The position numbers were made by a program, and so were the translations under genes. The notes beneath the pieces were generated by a model. It worked only from the letters and a program-made list of their open reading frames with translations, made no database searches and was not told where the DNA came from. From assembly GCA_027047745.1 (NCBI GenBank), contig JALTUB010000079.1, forward strand, positions 1-7,762: a DNA stretch of 7,762 nucleotides. Direction: 5' to 3'. Below are positions 1-5,608 of the stretch, piece by piece (the stretch's first letter is position 1; each line of letters starts with the position of its first letter). Origin of the DNA: Sulfurimonas sp. (GTDB lineage: Bacteria > Campylobacterota > Campylobacteria > Campylobacterales > Sulfurimonadaceae).

Positions 1-510
1 CAAGAGATGAGAGAGAGTGCAACTTGCCCTGTTATCGGTGTTGTCCAAGCTGGTGTTTTAGCTACATCAAATGCCATAAAAAACAAAGACGCTTCTGTTC
101 TTATCATAGGGACAAAGGCAACTATCAACTCTCAAGCTTATGAACTTGGGCTAAACGAACTTGGGCTTAACAATCTTAAAGCAAAAGCAACTCCTCTTTT
201 TGTCCCTCTTGTTGAAGAAGAGATTTTTGATGGAAGTATTTTAAACGCTTCATTTGAACACTATTTTTCAAATATAAAAACTCCAAATGCTCTTATACTT
301 GGCTGTACCCATTTTCCTCTTATTTCAAAATCTTTATCCTCTTATTTTGGAGAGGATACTCTGCTTATCCACTCTGGAGATGCTATTGTCGAGTATCTTG
401 AAAAAGAATTTACCTTTGCTAAAAAATATAAAAATCCTAAACTAAAATTCTTTGCATCAGAAAATCCTGAAGCATTAAGAAAAATAGCGAAAAAGTGGCT
501 TTATGAGTAA
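1..510 (+). CDS. murI: Glutamate racemase MurI, 3' part (5' end outside window)
   Basis: MurI interconverts L- and D-glutamate in the cytoplasm and supplies D-Glu for peptidoglycan. The frame is open from base 1, so about 169 C-terminal residues are visible of a protein that is usually about 255-270 long; the ATG at base 7 is internal, not the start. The second catalytic cysteine lies in the family motif LGCTHFPLI (Cys near residue 102 of the visible part). The first catalytic Cys, in the ACNT-type motif, must lie upstream of the window. The segments PVIGVVQAG and PLFVPLVEE are also typical of the family. The gene ends in TAA and overlaps the murD start by 8 bp, so the two are probably translationally coupled. 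This makes biochemical sense, since the product of MurI is the substrate of MurD. Nothing looks damaged. The identification is secure; only the 5' end is unknown. Confidence 0.95.
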   Translation, partial: QEMRESATCPVIGVVQAGVLATSNAIKNKDASVLIIGTKATINSQAYELGLNELGLNNLKAKATPLFVPLVEEEIFDGSILNASFEHYFSNIKTPNALILGCTHFPLISKSLSSYFGEDTLLIHSGDAIVEYLEKEFTFAKKYKNPKLKFFASENPEALRKIAKKWLYE

Positions 511-1708
511 AAGAATTTCTATCTTTGGGTATGGAACGACTACTAAACCCTTAGCAAAACATATAAAAAATGCAGTCTTTTATGATGATAACTGTCATGA
601 ACCTTATGCAGGAGAATATGGCTCTTTTGTAAGACCTTCAGCTGAGTTCAATGAAAATAACTCAGACTTAGAGATAACTTCACCTGGGATTCCACCATCA
701 AATCCTCTTATAAAAAAAGCGAAAAATCTTATAAGTGAGTATGATTTCTTTGCAGATACAACTCCTTTTAAGATTTGGATTAGTGGGACAAACGGAAAAA
801 CAACTACAACACAAATGATGCAACATCTTTTAGAGGATAAGGGTAGTCATGAGGGTGGAAATATCGGAACACCTTTAGCAGACTTAGCCCAAGATGCGAA
901 AATCTGGATACTTGAAACAAGCTCTTTTACTATGCACTACACAAAAAAAGCCTATCCAAATATTTATGTTTTACTTCCTCTTTCTCCTGATCATTTAAGT
1001 TGGCATGGGAGTATGCAGGGTTATATAGATGATAAACTAAAACCACTCTCTAAGATGAGAAGTACAGATATTGCCCTAGTTCCAGATAAGTACAAAGACA
1101 CTCCAACAAAAGCAAAACTTATCAGCTATAAAGATGAGGAAGATTTAGCAGATATTTTTGAGATAAACGCAAAAAGAGTAAACTTTAGGGGGGCTTTTTT
1201 AGCTGATGCACTACTGGCCATGGCAGTTGATAAACTTCTTTTTGACAGAGTTGATTATAAAAAGATAAACGAGTTCAAGCTAGACCCACATCGCCAAGAA
1301 GAACTTAAAGATGCAAAAAATCGTCTCTGGGTAAATGATACAAAAGCAACCAATCTGGATGCTACAATAGCTGCAGTTAAAAGATACGAAGACTCTTTTA
1401 TTCACCTTATCTTAGGTGGGGATGACAAGGGTGTTGACTTGAGTGAACTTTTTGAGTATCTTAAAGATGTAGAGCTAAAAATCTACGCTATCGGTACAAA
1501 CAAAGATAAACTTGTAAAGCTTTCACAAAACTACCATATCCCTTTTGTAAAATGTAAAAATCTAGCAAATGCAGTCCATGAGATAGATAAAAACCTAAAA
1601 AAAGATGAAGTAGCCCTACTCTCTCCAGCATCTGCAAGTCTTGATGAATTTAGCTCTTATGCTCAAAGAGGAAATGAATTTAAGAGTGCTGTAGAAAATA
1701 TATGCTAA
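503..1708 (+). CDS. murD: UDP-N-acetylmuramoyl-L-alanine--D-glutamate ligase MurD
   Basis: MurD is the cytoplasmic ATP-dependent ligase that adds D-glutamate to UDP-MurNAc-L-alanine. The protein is 401 residues, somewhat shorter than the E. coli enzyme (438). Mur-ligase landmarks run in order: the ATP loop GTNGKTTT at 95-102, GGNIGTPL at 118-125, LETSSF at 137-142, the SPDHLSWHGS segment at 161-170, HRQEEL at 263-268, NDTKATN at 278-284, GGDDKG at 305-310, and the C-terminal SPASASLDEF...RGNEF at 374-393. An N-terminal UDP-binding Rossmann-like domain covers about residues 1-85. NDTKATN together with SPASAS separates MurD from MurC, MurE and MurF. The ATG at 503 lies inside the end of murI and gives the full N-terminal domain. 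The gene is followed after 27 bp by dnaX on the same strand. All key motifs are intact. Confidence 0.95.
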   Translation: MSKRISIFGYGTTTKPLAKHIKNAVFYDDNCHEPYAGEYGSFVRPSAEFNENNSDLEITSPGIPPSNPLIKKAKNLISEYDFFADTTPFKIWISGTNGKTTTTQMMQHLLEDKGSHEGGNIGTPLADLAQDAKIWILETSSFTMHYTKKAYPNIYVLLPLSPDHLSWHGSMQGYIDDKLKPLSKMRSTDIALVPDKYKDTPTKAKLISYKDEEDLADIFEINAKRVNFRGAFLADALLAMAVDKLLFDRVDYKKINEFKLDPHRQEELKDAKNRLWVNDTKATNLDATIAAVKRYEDSFIHLILGGDDKGVDLSELFEYLKDVELKIYAIGTNKDKLVKLSQNYHIPFVKCKNLANAVHEIDKNLKKDEVALLSPASASLDEFSSYAQRGNEFKSAVENIC

Positions 1709-1725
1709 AATCGCTATAAAATAAT

Positions 1726-1738
1726 GGAGTAGTCCTTG
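1726..1738 (+). promoter_or_regulatory. Ribosome binding site and TTG start that fix the dnaX N-terminus
   Basis: GGAG at 1726-1729 is followed by a 6-nt spacer and TTG at 1736-1738, which gives the expected DnaX beginning (a short lead, then ARKYRPSNFDELIGQ). The ATG overlapping this ribosome binding site (1724-1726) runs into TAG immediately, so it cannot be the start. A rare start codon behind a strong Shine-Dalgarno may set a modest level of DnaX; that last point is inference. Confidence 0.75.
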
Positions 1739-3391
1739 AAAGAAGCATCTGAAGTATTAGCAAGAAAATATCGCCCATCAAATTTTGATGAACTTATCGG
1801 TCAAGATACCATAACTCAAACGCTCTCACTTGCACTTGATTCTAACAGACTCTCTCACGCTTACCTTTTTTCAGGACTTCGTGGTAGTGGTAAAACTTCA
1901 ACTGCTCGTATCTTTGCAAAAGCACTTATCTGTGAAGAGGGTATGAGTCATCAACCCTGTGGAAAATGTTCAAACTGTGTAATGGCTAGAGAAGGCAGAC
2001 ATATGGACATCATCGAGATGGATGGTGCTAGTAGCCGCAAGATAGATGACATAAGAGACTTGGTTGAGCAAACAAAATATAAACCTGCTGTGGCTCGTTA
2101 TAAAATATTTATCATAGATGAAGTTCATATGCTCACAAAAGAGGCTTTCAATGCCCTACTCAAAACGCTAGAAGAACCACCTGAGTATGTAAAGTTTATC
2201 CTTGCAACAACTGACCCTCTTAAACTTCCAGCAACTATACTTAGTCGTACACAACATTTTAGGTTTAAAAGTATCGCTACAAATAAAATAGTTGAGCATT
2301 TAGCACATATACTTCACCTTGAGGGCATAGAATATGAAGCTGATGCCTTAGAAATCTTAGCTCGTAGTGGTAGTGGTAGTCTTAGAGACACTCTTACTCT
2401 TCTTGACCAAGCCATCATCTACTCAAAAAATCATGTTGATGTTCCAACAGTAACTGATATGTTAGGTTTAGTTGACCCTAAATTTATCACTGAAGTTTTT
2501 AATGCTGTTTTTAACAAGGACTATGCAAAACTTGTAGAATATACAAAATTTTTAGAAGACTATGAGAGTGAAATGGTTGTAGATGAACTCATCGCTTATC
2601 TTAAGGAAAAAATGTATAACCAAGATGCACTCTTTTCTACACTTGTTCTTGATAGATTTTTCAGGATTTTCAGTGACTCAAAATATCTTTTTAGTATAAA
2701 CGCAGATGGTTCATTTGTTCTAAGCATGATATTTTTTAAGATGATAGAAGCTCTTCGCATACGAGAAGTTGATCAGATGATAGAGTCTCTGCAAAATGAG
2801 ATACAAAGACCAGAGATAGTAACACCAGCACCTACAAAGATAAAAGTTAGCACTGCCACACCAGAGATGGCAGCAGAAATAGCAACTGTAAAAAAAGAAG
2901 AGCCTAAAGTCAAAGAAGACTCAAATTTAAAAATATTTGAACAACTTATAGCTAAAATCAAAGATAGAAACTATGAACTTGGAGAGTGTTTTGACAAGAG
3001 TATCAGCTTTGTCTCTTATGAAGACAATATCCTAACATGGGAGAGTTGTACAGATGAAGCTTGTAAAAAATCTCTAACACATGGTTACTCTGTAGTCAAA
3101 CAACTCGTAAGAGAAATATTTAGTTTTGAGACAAAAATCAAAATGATACCATGCACAAAAGAAATGCAAGAGCATAAACCCGATATAAAACAGCCAAAGA
3201 TGGAAGAACCTCAAAGTGATACTATGATAGAAGATGCAGAGATGGGAGGTAACGCAAGTTGCGTCTCCAACTGTGATGAACCTGCCCCACTTGATGAATC
3301 AAATGGAGTAGATATAACACAAGAACCAATGGTACAAAAAGCTATTGAGATGTTTGAAGCTAAAAAAGTGACTGTTCAGTCTAAGATATAG
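1736..3391 (+). CDS. dnaX: DNA polymerase III subunit gamma/tau
   Basis: DnaX is the ATPase of the clamp loader that places the beta sliding clamp on DNA at the replication fork; the tau form also links the loader to polymerase. The protein is 551 residues. The AAA+ module shows Walker A GLRGSGKTS at 47-55, a zinc-binding set of cysteines at 66, 75, 78 and 81, Walker B IIDEVH at 126-131, the sensor-1 region ATTD at 157-160, an SRT version of the SRC arginine-finger motif at 170-172, and sensor 2 GSLRDTLTLLDQ at 214-225. The helical clamp-loader domain III runs to about residue 355. It is followed by a Pro/Lys/Glu-rich linker (about 356-395), a small folded region (about 398-470) and an acidic tail. 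TTG at 1736 is the best start: GGAG sits 6 nt upstream, and the nearby ATG at 1724 meets a stop after two codons. The gene converges on the HTH gene with 3 bp between stop codons. Two unusual elements in the coding sequence are listed separately. Confidence 0.96.
   Translation: MKEASEVLARKYRPSNFDELIGQDTITQTLSLALDSNRLSHAYLFSGLRGSGKTSTARIFAKALICEEGMSHQPCGKCSNCVMAREGRHMDIIEMDGASSRKIDDIRDLVEQTKYKPAVARYKIFIIDEVHMLTKEAFNALLKTLEEPPEYVKFILATTDPLKLPATILSRTQHFRFKSIATNKIVEHLAHILHLEGIEYEADALEILARSGSGSLRDTLTLLDQAIIYSKNHVDVPTVTDMLGLVDPKFITEVFNAVFNKDYAKLVEYTKFLEDYESEMVVDELIAYLKEKMYNQDALFSTLVLDRFFRIFSDSKYLFSINADGSFVLSMIFFKMIEALRIREVDQMIESLQNEIQRPEIVTPAPTKIKVSTATPEMAAEIATVKKEEPKVKEDSNLKIFEQLIAKIKDRNYELGECFDKSISFVSYEDNILTWESCTDEACKKSLTHGYSVVKQLVREIFSFETKIKMIPCTKEMQEHKPDIKQPKMEEPQSDTMIEDAEMGGNASCVSNCDEPAPLDESNGVDITQEPMVQKAIEMFEAKKVTVQSKI
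2890..2907 (+). promoter_or_regulatory. Candidate -1 slippery heptamer A AAA AAA with immediate -1 stop in dnaX
   Basis: Seven A residues (2890-2896) are phased as gtA AAA AAA G, the X XXY YYZ arrangement needed for -1 ribosomal slippage. In the -1 frame the ribosome would add Arg-Arg-Ala and stop at TAA 2905-2907, giving a product of about 390 residues that keeps the whole clamp-loader core and loses the C-terminal part. This parallels the E. coli gamma form, made at A AAA AAG. No convincing Shine-Dalgarno-like stimulator lies 10-14 nt upstream. The only downstream hairpin seen is weak (TCAAAT 2921-2926 with ATTTGA 2935-2940). A-runs are common in AT-rich genes, so chance is a real alternative. 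Confidence 0.35.
3245..3268. repeat. GC-rich imperfect palindrome inside the dnaX tail
   Basis: ACGCAA (3252-3257) and TTGCGT (3259-3264) are perfect inverted repeats around a single G. They are flanked by GGAG (3245-3248) and CTCC (3265-3268), with a 3-nt bulge on the left. As RNA this would be an eight-pair stem with an AAGTT loop. It is much richer in GC than its surroundings and encodes a Gly/Asn/Ser/Cys-containing stretch (about residues 504-513) inside an acidic, poorly conserved tail. This looks like a short palindromic repeat inserted in frame, but only one copy is present in the window, so a repeat family is inferred, not shown. It is too far from the stop codon and lacks a T-run, so it is not a terminator. 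Confidence 0.45.
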
Positions 3392-3394
3392 TCC

Positions 3395-3613
3395 TCAAAC
3401 TCTCTCAAAAAAAAGCTCACTACAACACAACTCTTCATCTTTACAAAATTTCAATATATTTACATAAGGTGTAGAGTTTCTTCGTTTAAGTGTTGCAAAC
3501 TGTGATTGACTCATATCTAAAGCCATGGCAACATCTTTATCTAAGACTTTTTTATCTTTACGCTCTTTAAGATAAAGTTTTAACTCTACTACTATCTCTT
3601 TAAAATCTCTCAT
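3395..3613 (-). CDS. Small CI-repressor-like helix-turn-helix protein
   Basis: This is a 72-residue, lysine-rich, soluble protein. Residues about 22-48 (DKDVAMALDMSQSQFATLKR and flanks) form a plausible helix-turn-helix in which SQSQFATLKRR would be the recognition helix. The following segment, PYVNILKFCKDEELCCSELFF, resembles the end of phage CI-type repressor N-terminal domains. There is no dimerisation or cleavage domain, so it would be a DNA-binding domain alone, with two adjacent cysteines at 63-64. The ATG at 3613 has AGGAG 5 nt upstream. It lies 67 bp downstream of the LuxR-type regulator gene on the same strand and converges on dnaX with only 3 bp between stops. A palindrome covers its start region and may be its own operator. 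Its targets cannot be read from the sequence. It could be a housekeeping regulator typical of this phylum and need not be phage-derived; no other phage genes are nearby. Confidence 0.8.
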   Translation of the reverse strand: MRDFKEIVVELKLYLKERKDKKVLDKDVAMALDMSQSQFATLKRRNSTPYVNILKFCKDEELCCSELFFERV

Positions 3614-3635
3614 TTACACTCCTAAAAGTGCAAAT
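3612..3635 (-). promoter_or_regulatory. Palindrome over start codon, RBS and -10 of the HTH gene (candidate operator or RNA switch)
   Basis: On the + strand ATTTACACT (3612-3620) and AGTGCAAAT (3627-3635) are inverted repeats matching at 8 of 9 positions around a 6-bp spacer. The one mismatch becomes a G-U pair in the - strand RNA, so a transcript from further upstream could form a continuous 9-bp stem. That stem would hold part of the AGGAG (3619-3623) and two bases of the ATG. The element also overlaps the likely -10 box. It is the size and symmetry expected of an HTH-dimer operator. Both roles are inferred; the symmetry itself is read directly. Confidence 0.45.
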
Positions 3636-3638
3636 ATA
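3633..3638 (-). promoter_or_regulatory. Possible -10 box for the HTH gene
   Basis: TATATT on the - strand lies about 20 bp before the ATG at 3613 and would start transcription near 3626, giving a very short leader with the AGGAG close to its 5' end. No convincing -35 is seen, which is common for vegetative promoters in Campylobacterota. The region is AT-rich, so a chance match is quite possible. Confidence 0.3.
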
Positions 3639-3680
3639 TCAAATTTTAGAGAGTAATCTTAAAAATATTGCATTGTGCTA

Positions 3681-4268
3681 TTATTTTAAGAGTAAAGCTA
3701 AATCCAATCTATCTTTTACATGAAGTTTTGTATAAATATTGTGAGCATGAGCTTTAACAGTTCGGGGTGTTATTTCTAGTTTCTCAGCTATTGTTTTATA
3801 ACTATCACCATCTTTTAAAAGTATCGCCACTTCTTTTTCTCTTTGACTCAACTCTGTAAGATATGATGATATATCTTTACCCTCTTTTTGTGGTATTTGA
3901 GCTATAAGTTGTGATGTAAATTCTGGATGTAGCCAAACCATTCCATCTTTAATACTCTCAATAGCAAAATGCAGGAAATGCTCTTTCATAAGTGCATTTC
4001 CATACCCTTTAGCCCCATATCCTAAAACTTCCCTAGCTGTTTTTATATCTGGAGTACGATGTAAGACTAGAACTTTATTATTTTTAGTATCTAAAAGAGT
4101 CATCAAGGCTTTCTCTTGTGCATCCAATGCTGAATAGTTAAGTATTATTACTTGATTCTTAATCTCTTTTAAATCATCTATATCATACACAACAGTATAA
4201 TTATTTTCAAATGCTTTTTCCCAATGACTCAGTAGGTTCACATCATCACTATATAAAAATACACTCAT
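3681..4268 (-). CDS. LuxR/NarL-family regulator with degenerate receiver domain
   Basis: This is a 195-residue cytoplasmic transcription regulator. The C-terminal part (about 137-195) is a clear NarL/FixJ-type HTH: LTELSQREKEVAILL, then YKTIAEKLEITPRTVKAHAHNIYTKL split over two helices, then a closing DRLDLALLL. Residues 1-120 align by pattern with a response-regulator receiver: an acidic pair Asp8-Asp9, a beta-3 strand VIIL, and GAKGY at 85-89. However, the usual phospho-acceptor Asp after beta 3 is Asn44 (VIILNYS). The switch Ser/Thr position is occupied by His70 or Arg71, and the conserved Lys after GxxGY is absent. It therefore probably does not work by ordinary phosphotransfer, and no histidine kinase gene is next to it. 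The ATG at 4268 has GGAGAG just upstream, 2 bp after the stop of the fusion-protein gene, so it is probably cotranscribed with the secretion genes and may control them or the secreted substrate. That regulatory target is inference from position. Confidence 0.9.
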   Translation of the reverse strand: MSVFLYSDDVNLLSHWEKAFENNYTVVYDIDDLKEIKNQVIILNYSALDAQEKALMTLLDTKNNKVLVLHRTPDIKTAREVLGYGAKGYGNALMKEHFLHFAIESIKDGMVWLHPEFTSQLIAQIPQKEGKDISSYLTELSQREKEVAILLKDGDSYKTIAEKLEITPRTVKAHAHNIYTKLHVKDRLDLALLLK

Positions 4269-4270
4269 GA

Positions 4271-5608
4271 TTATCTCTCCGTAAAAGTGTATTGTTTTGT
4301 TTTTAGGATAGGTTTTAAGATATAATCAAGTACACTTTTTTGTCCTGTTATAATATCAACACTCGCTGTCATCCCTGGTATAAGTTTTAACTTTTTACCT
4401 TTTCTTTCTATATAGTTTTTATCAGTTTTTATACGAACCTTATAAAATACATTTCCTTTTTCATCTTTTATAGTATCTGGACTGATTAAAACGACCTTAC
4501 CAGTTAGTCCACCATAAATAGAGAAGTCATAAGCAGTAAACTTAACTATGGCTTTTTGTTTATAGTATATAAATGCTATATCTTTTGGCTTTATTTTAAC
4601 CTCGACCAAAAGTTTTTCATCTATTGGAACGATTTCCATTATATCAGCACCTGGTTTTATAACACCACCAATAGTATGTACATATAACTTTTGAACTATA
4701 CCATTCATAGGTGCTTTTACAATAGTTCTAGTAACCTGATCTTTTAAAGCTGTAGAAACAGAGCGAAGTGACCTAAGCTCTGATACTGCTGTATTTAGTT
4801 TCTCTTTAGCATCACTTCTATATGTTAAAGTAGCTTCATTCATATTACTCTGAACTTCTTTTATAGCTGACTTTAGCCTAGGTATAGATTTTTTTATCGC
4901 TGTGTATTTATCTTCTATCTCATTTGCTTCTCTTTGAAGTTTTAGAAAGTCTATCTTTGAACGAACACCTTTAGCAACCATAGGTTTTGTCATTCTTACT
5001 TCTTTTTTTATCATTTTTGATGATGATTTAAGATGCCACAAGTGAGTGTTTGCTTCTGATAGCTCCTGTTTCTTTTGTGCTAGTTTCTCTTTTAGAGCAT
5101 TAAGTTTTGATTTTAATTGTCGCTTATTTGTTAAGTATAAACTCTTTTCATTTTCAATAAATAAAGGAATCTTCTTTTTTAAATTTTCATCTACTATAAA
5201 ATCACTCCCACTTGACTCTGCACGAAGACGCATAATTTTAGCATCAAGAGCATCTGCTTTTATATCGTTAGAGCTAAAAGAGGAACGAGATTTTTCATTA
5301 TTTATCTTTAAAAGGATTTGTCCTTTTTTAACTTCTTGCCCCTCTTGTACCAAAATCTCTTCAACGATTCCACCCTCAAGGTTTTGAACAACTTGATTTT
5401 CTCCACTAGGGATAATCTCACCACTACCTCTTGCTATCTCATCTATCAAAGCAAATTTTGCCCATCCTATAAAAATAAATACTGCAATAATCCAAAAGTA
5501 CATTACTGCTCTTAATCTACTTGGAGATTTTTGTAAAACTGCTGCACTAAGAGAGTGCATAAACTCATAATCAGACTCAGACAGGTTCTTTTTCATATCT
5601 TTAGACAT
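4271..5608 (-). CDS. HlyD/LapC-type membrane fusion protein of a type I secretion system
   Basis: This periplasmic adaptor joins an inner-membrane ABC exporter to a TolC-type outer-membrane channel. From the ATG at 5608 it has 445 residues: a short cytoplasmic N-terminus, one membrane helix (about 35-53, AVMYFWIIAVFIFIGWAKF), and a biotinyl/lipoyl-like half-motif (about 73-102, NLEGGIVEEILVQEGQEV). A long Lys/Glu-rich coiled-coil hairpin follows (about 150-290), with its turn near KPMVAKGVRSKIDFL. Then come the second lipoyl half (APMNGIVQKLYVHTIGGVIKPG) and a beta-barrel region ending in LIPGMTASVDIITGQKSVLDYIL, the classic HlyD-family signature. The frame is also open to a TTG at 5623, but that has no Shine-Dalgarno. 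The ATG gives the usual 8-bp overlap with the exporter gene and has GGTGG upstream, so I prefer it. The gene appears intact. Its partners would be the adjacent exporter and an outer-membrane TolC protein encoded elsewhere. LapC-like is the closest description; the substrate is unknown. Confidence 0.92.
   Translation of the reverse strand: MSKDMKKNLSESDYEFMHSLSAAVLQKSPSRLRAVMYFWIIAVFIFIGWAKFALIDEIARGSGEIIPSGENQVVQNLEGGIVEEILVQEGQEVKKGQILLKINNEKSRSSFSSNDIKADALDAKIMRLRAESSGSDFIVDENLKKKIPLFIENEKSLYLTNKRQLKSKLNALKEKLAQKKQELSEANTHLWHLKSSSKMIKKEVRMTKPMVAKGVRSKIDFLKLQREANEIEDKYTAIKKSIPRLKSAIKEVQSNMNEATLTYRSDAKEKLNTAVSELRSLRSVSTALKDQVTRTIVKAPMNGIVQKLYVHTIGGVIKPGADIMEIVPIDEKLLVEVKIKPKDIAFIYYKQKAIVKFTAYDFSIYGGLTGKVVLISPDTIKDEKGNVFYKVRIKTDKNYIERKGKKLKLIPGMTASVDIITGQKSVLDYILKPILKTKQYTFTER

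Noticed and set aside
142..171. Tandem 15-bp direct repeat in murI (GAACTTGGGCTAAAC / GAACTTGGGCTTAAC) giving ELGLN twice
   Set aside because: The distance between the flanking family motifs looks normal from memory of MurI sequences, so it does not appear to be a recent duplication; a chance likeness of helical residues is more likely.
2425..2431. A AAA AAT heptamer in dnaX phase near residue 231
   Set aside because: It lies before the end of the clamp-loader core, so slippage would give a non-functional fragment, and A AAA AAT is a poorer slip site than A AAA AAA.
2773..2961. Open - strand frame inside dnaX
   Set aside because: It is a shadow of the DnaX linker with no start context and no recognisable domain.
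3395..3613. Prophage or mobile element signalled by the CI-like HTH protein
   Set aside because: No integrase, phage structural gene, tRNA or attachment repeat is present, and codon use and base composition match the neighbours.
3662..3687. AT-rich imperfect hairpin over the stop of the LuxR-type gene (GCA-ttg-TGC centre with A/T arms) as a terminator
   Set aside because: Only three G-C pairs, a mismatch and a bulge; too weak to call in such an AT-rich spacer.
5046..5515. Open + strand frames opposite the fusion-protein gene (5046-5387 and 5318-5515)
   Set aside because: They are Phe/Ser-rich reverse-strand shadows of the HlyD-type coding sequence with no ribosome binding site or family likeness.
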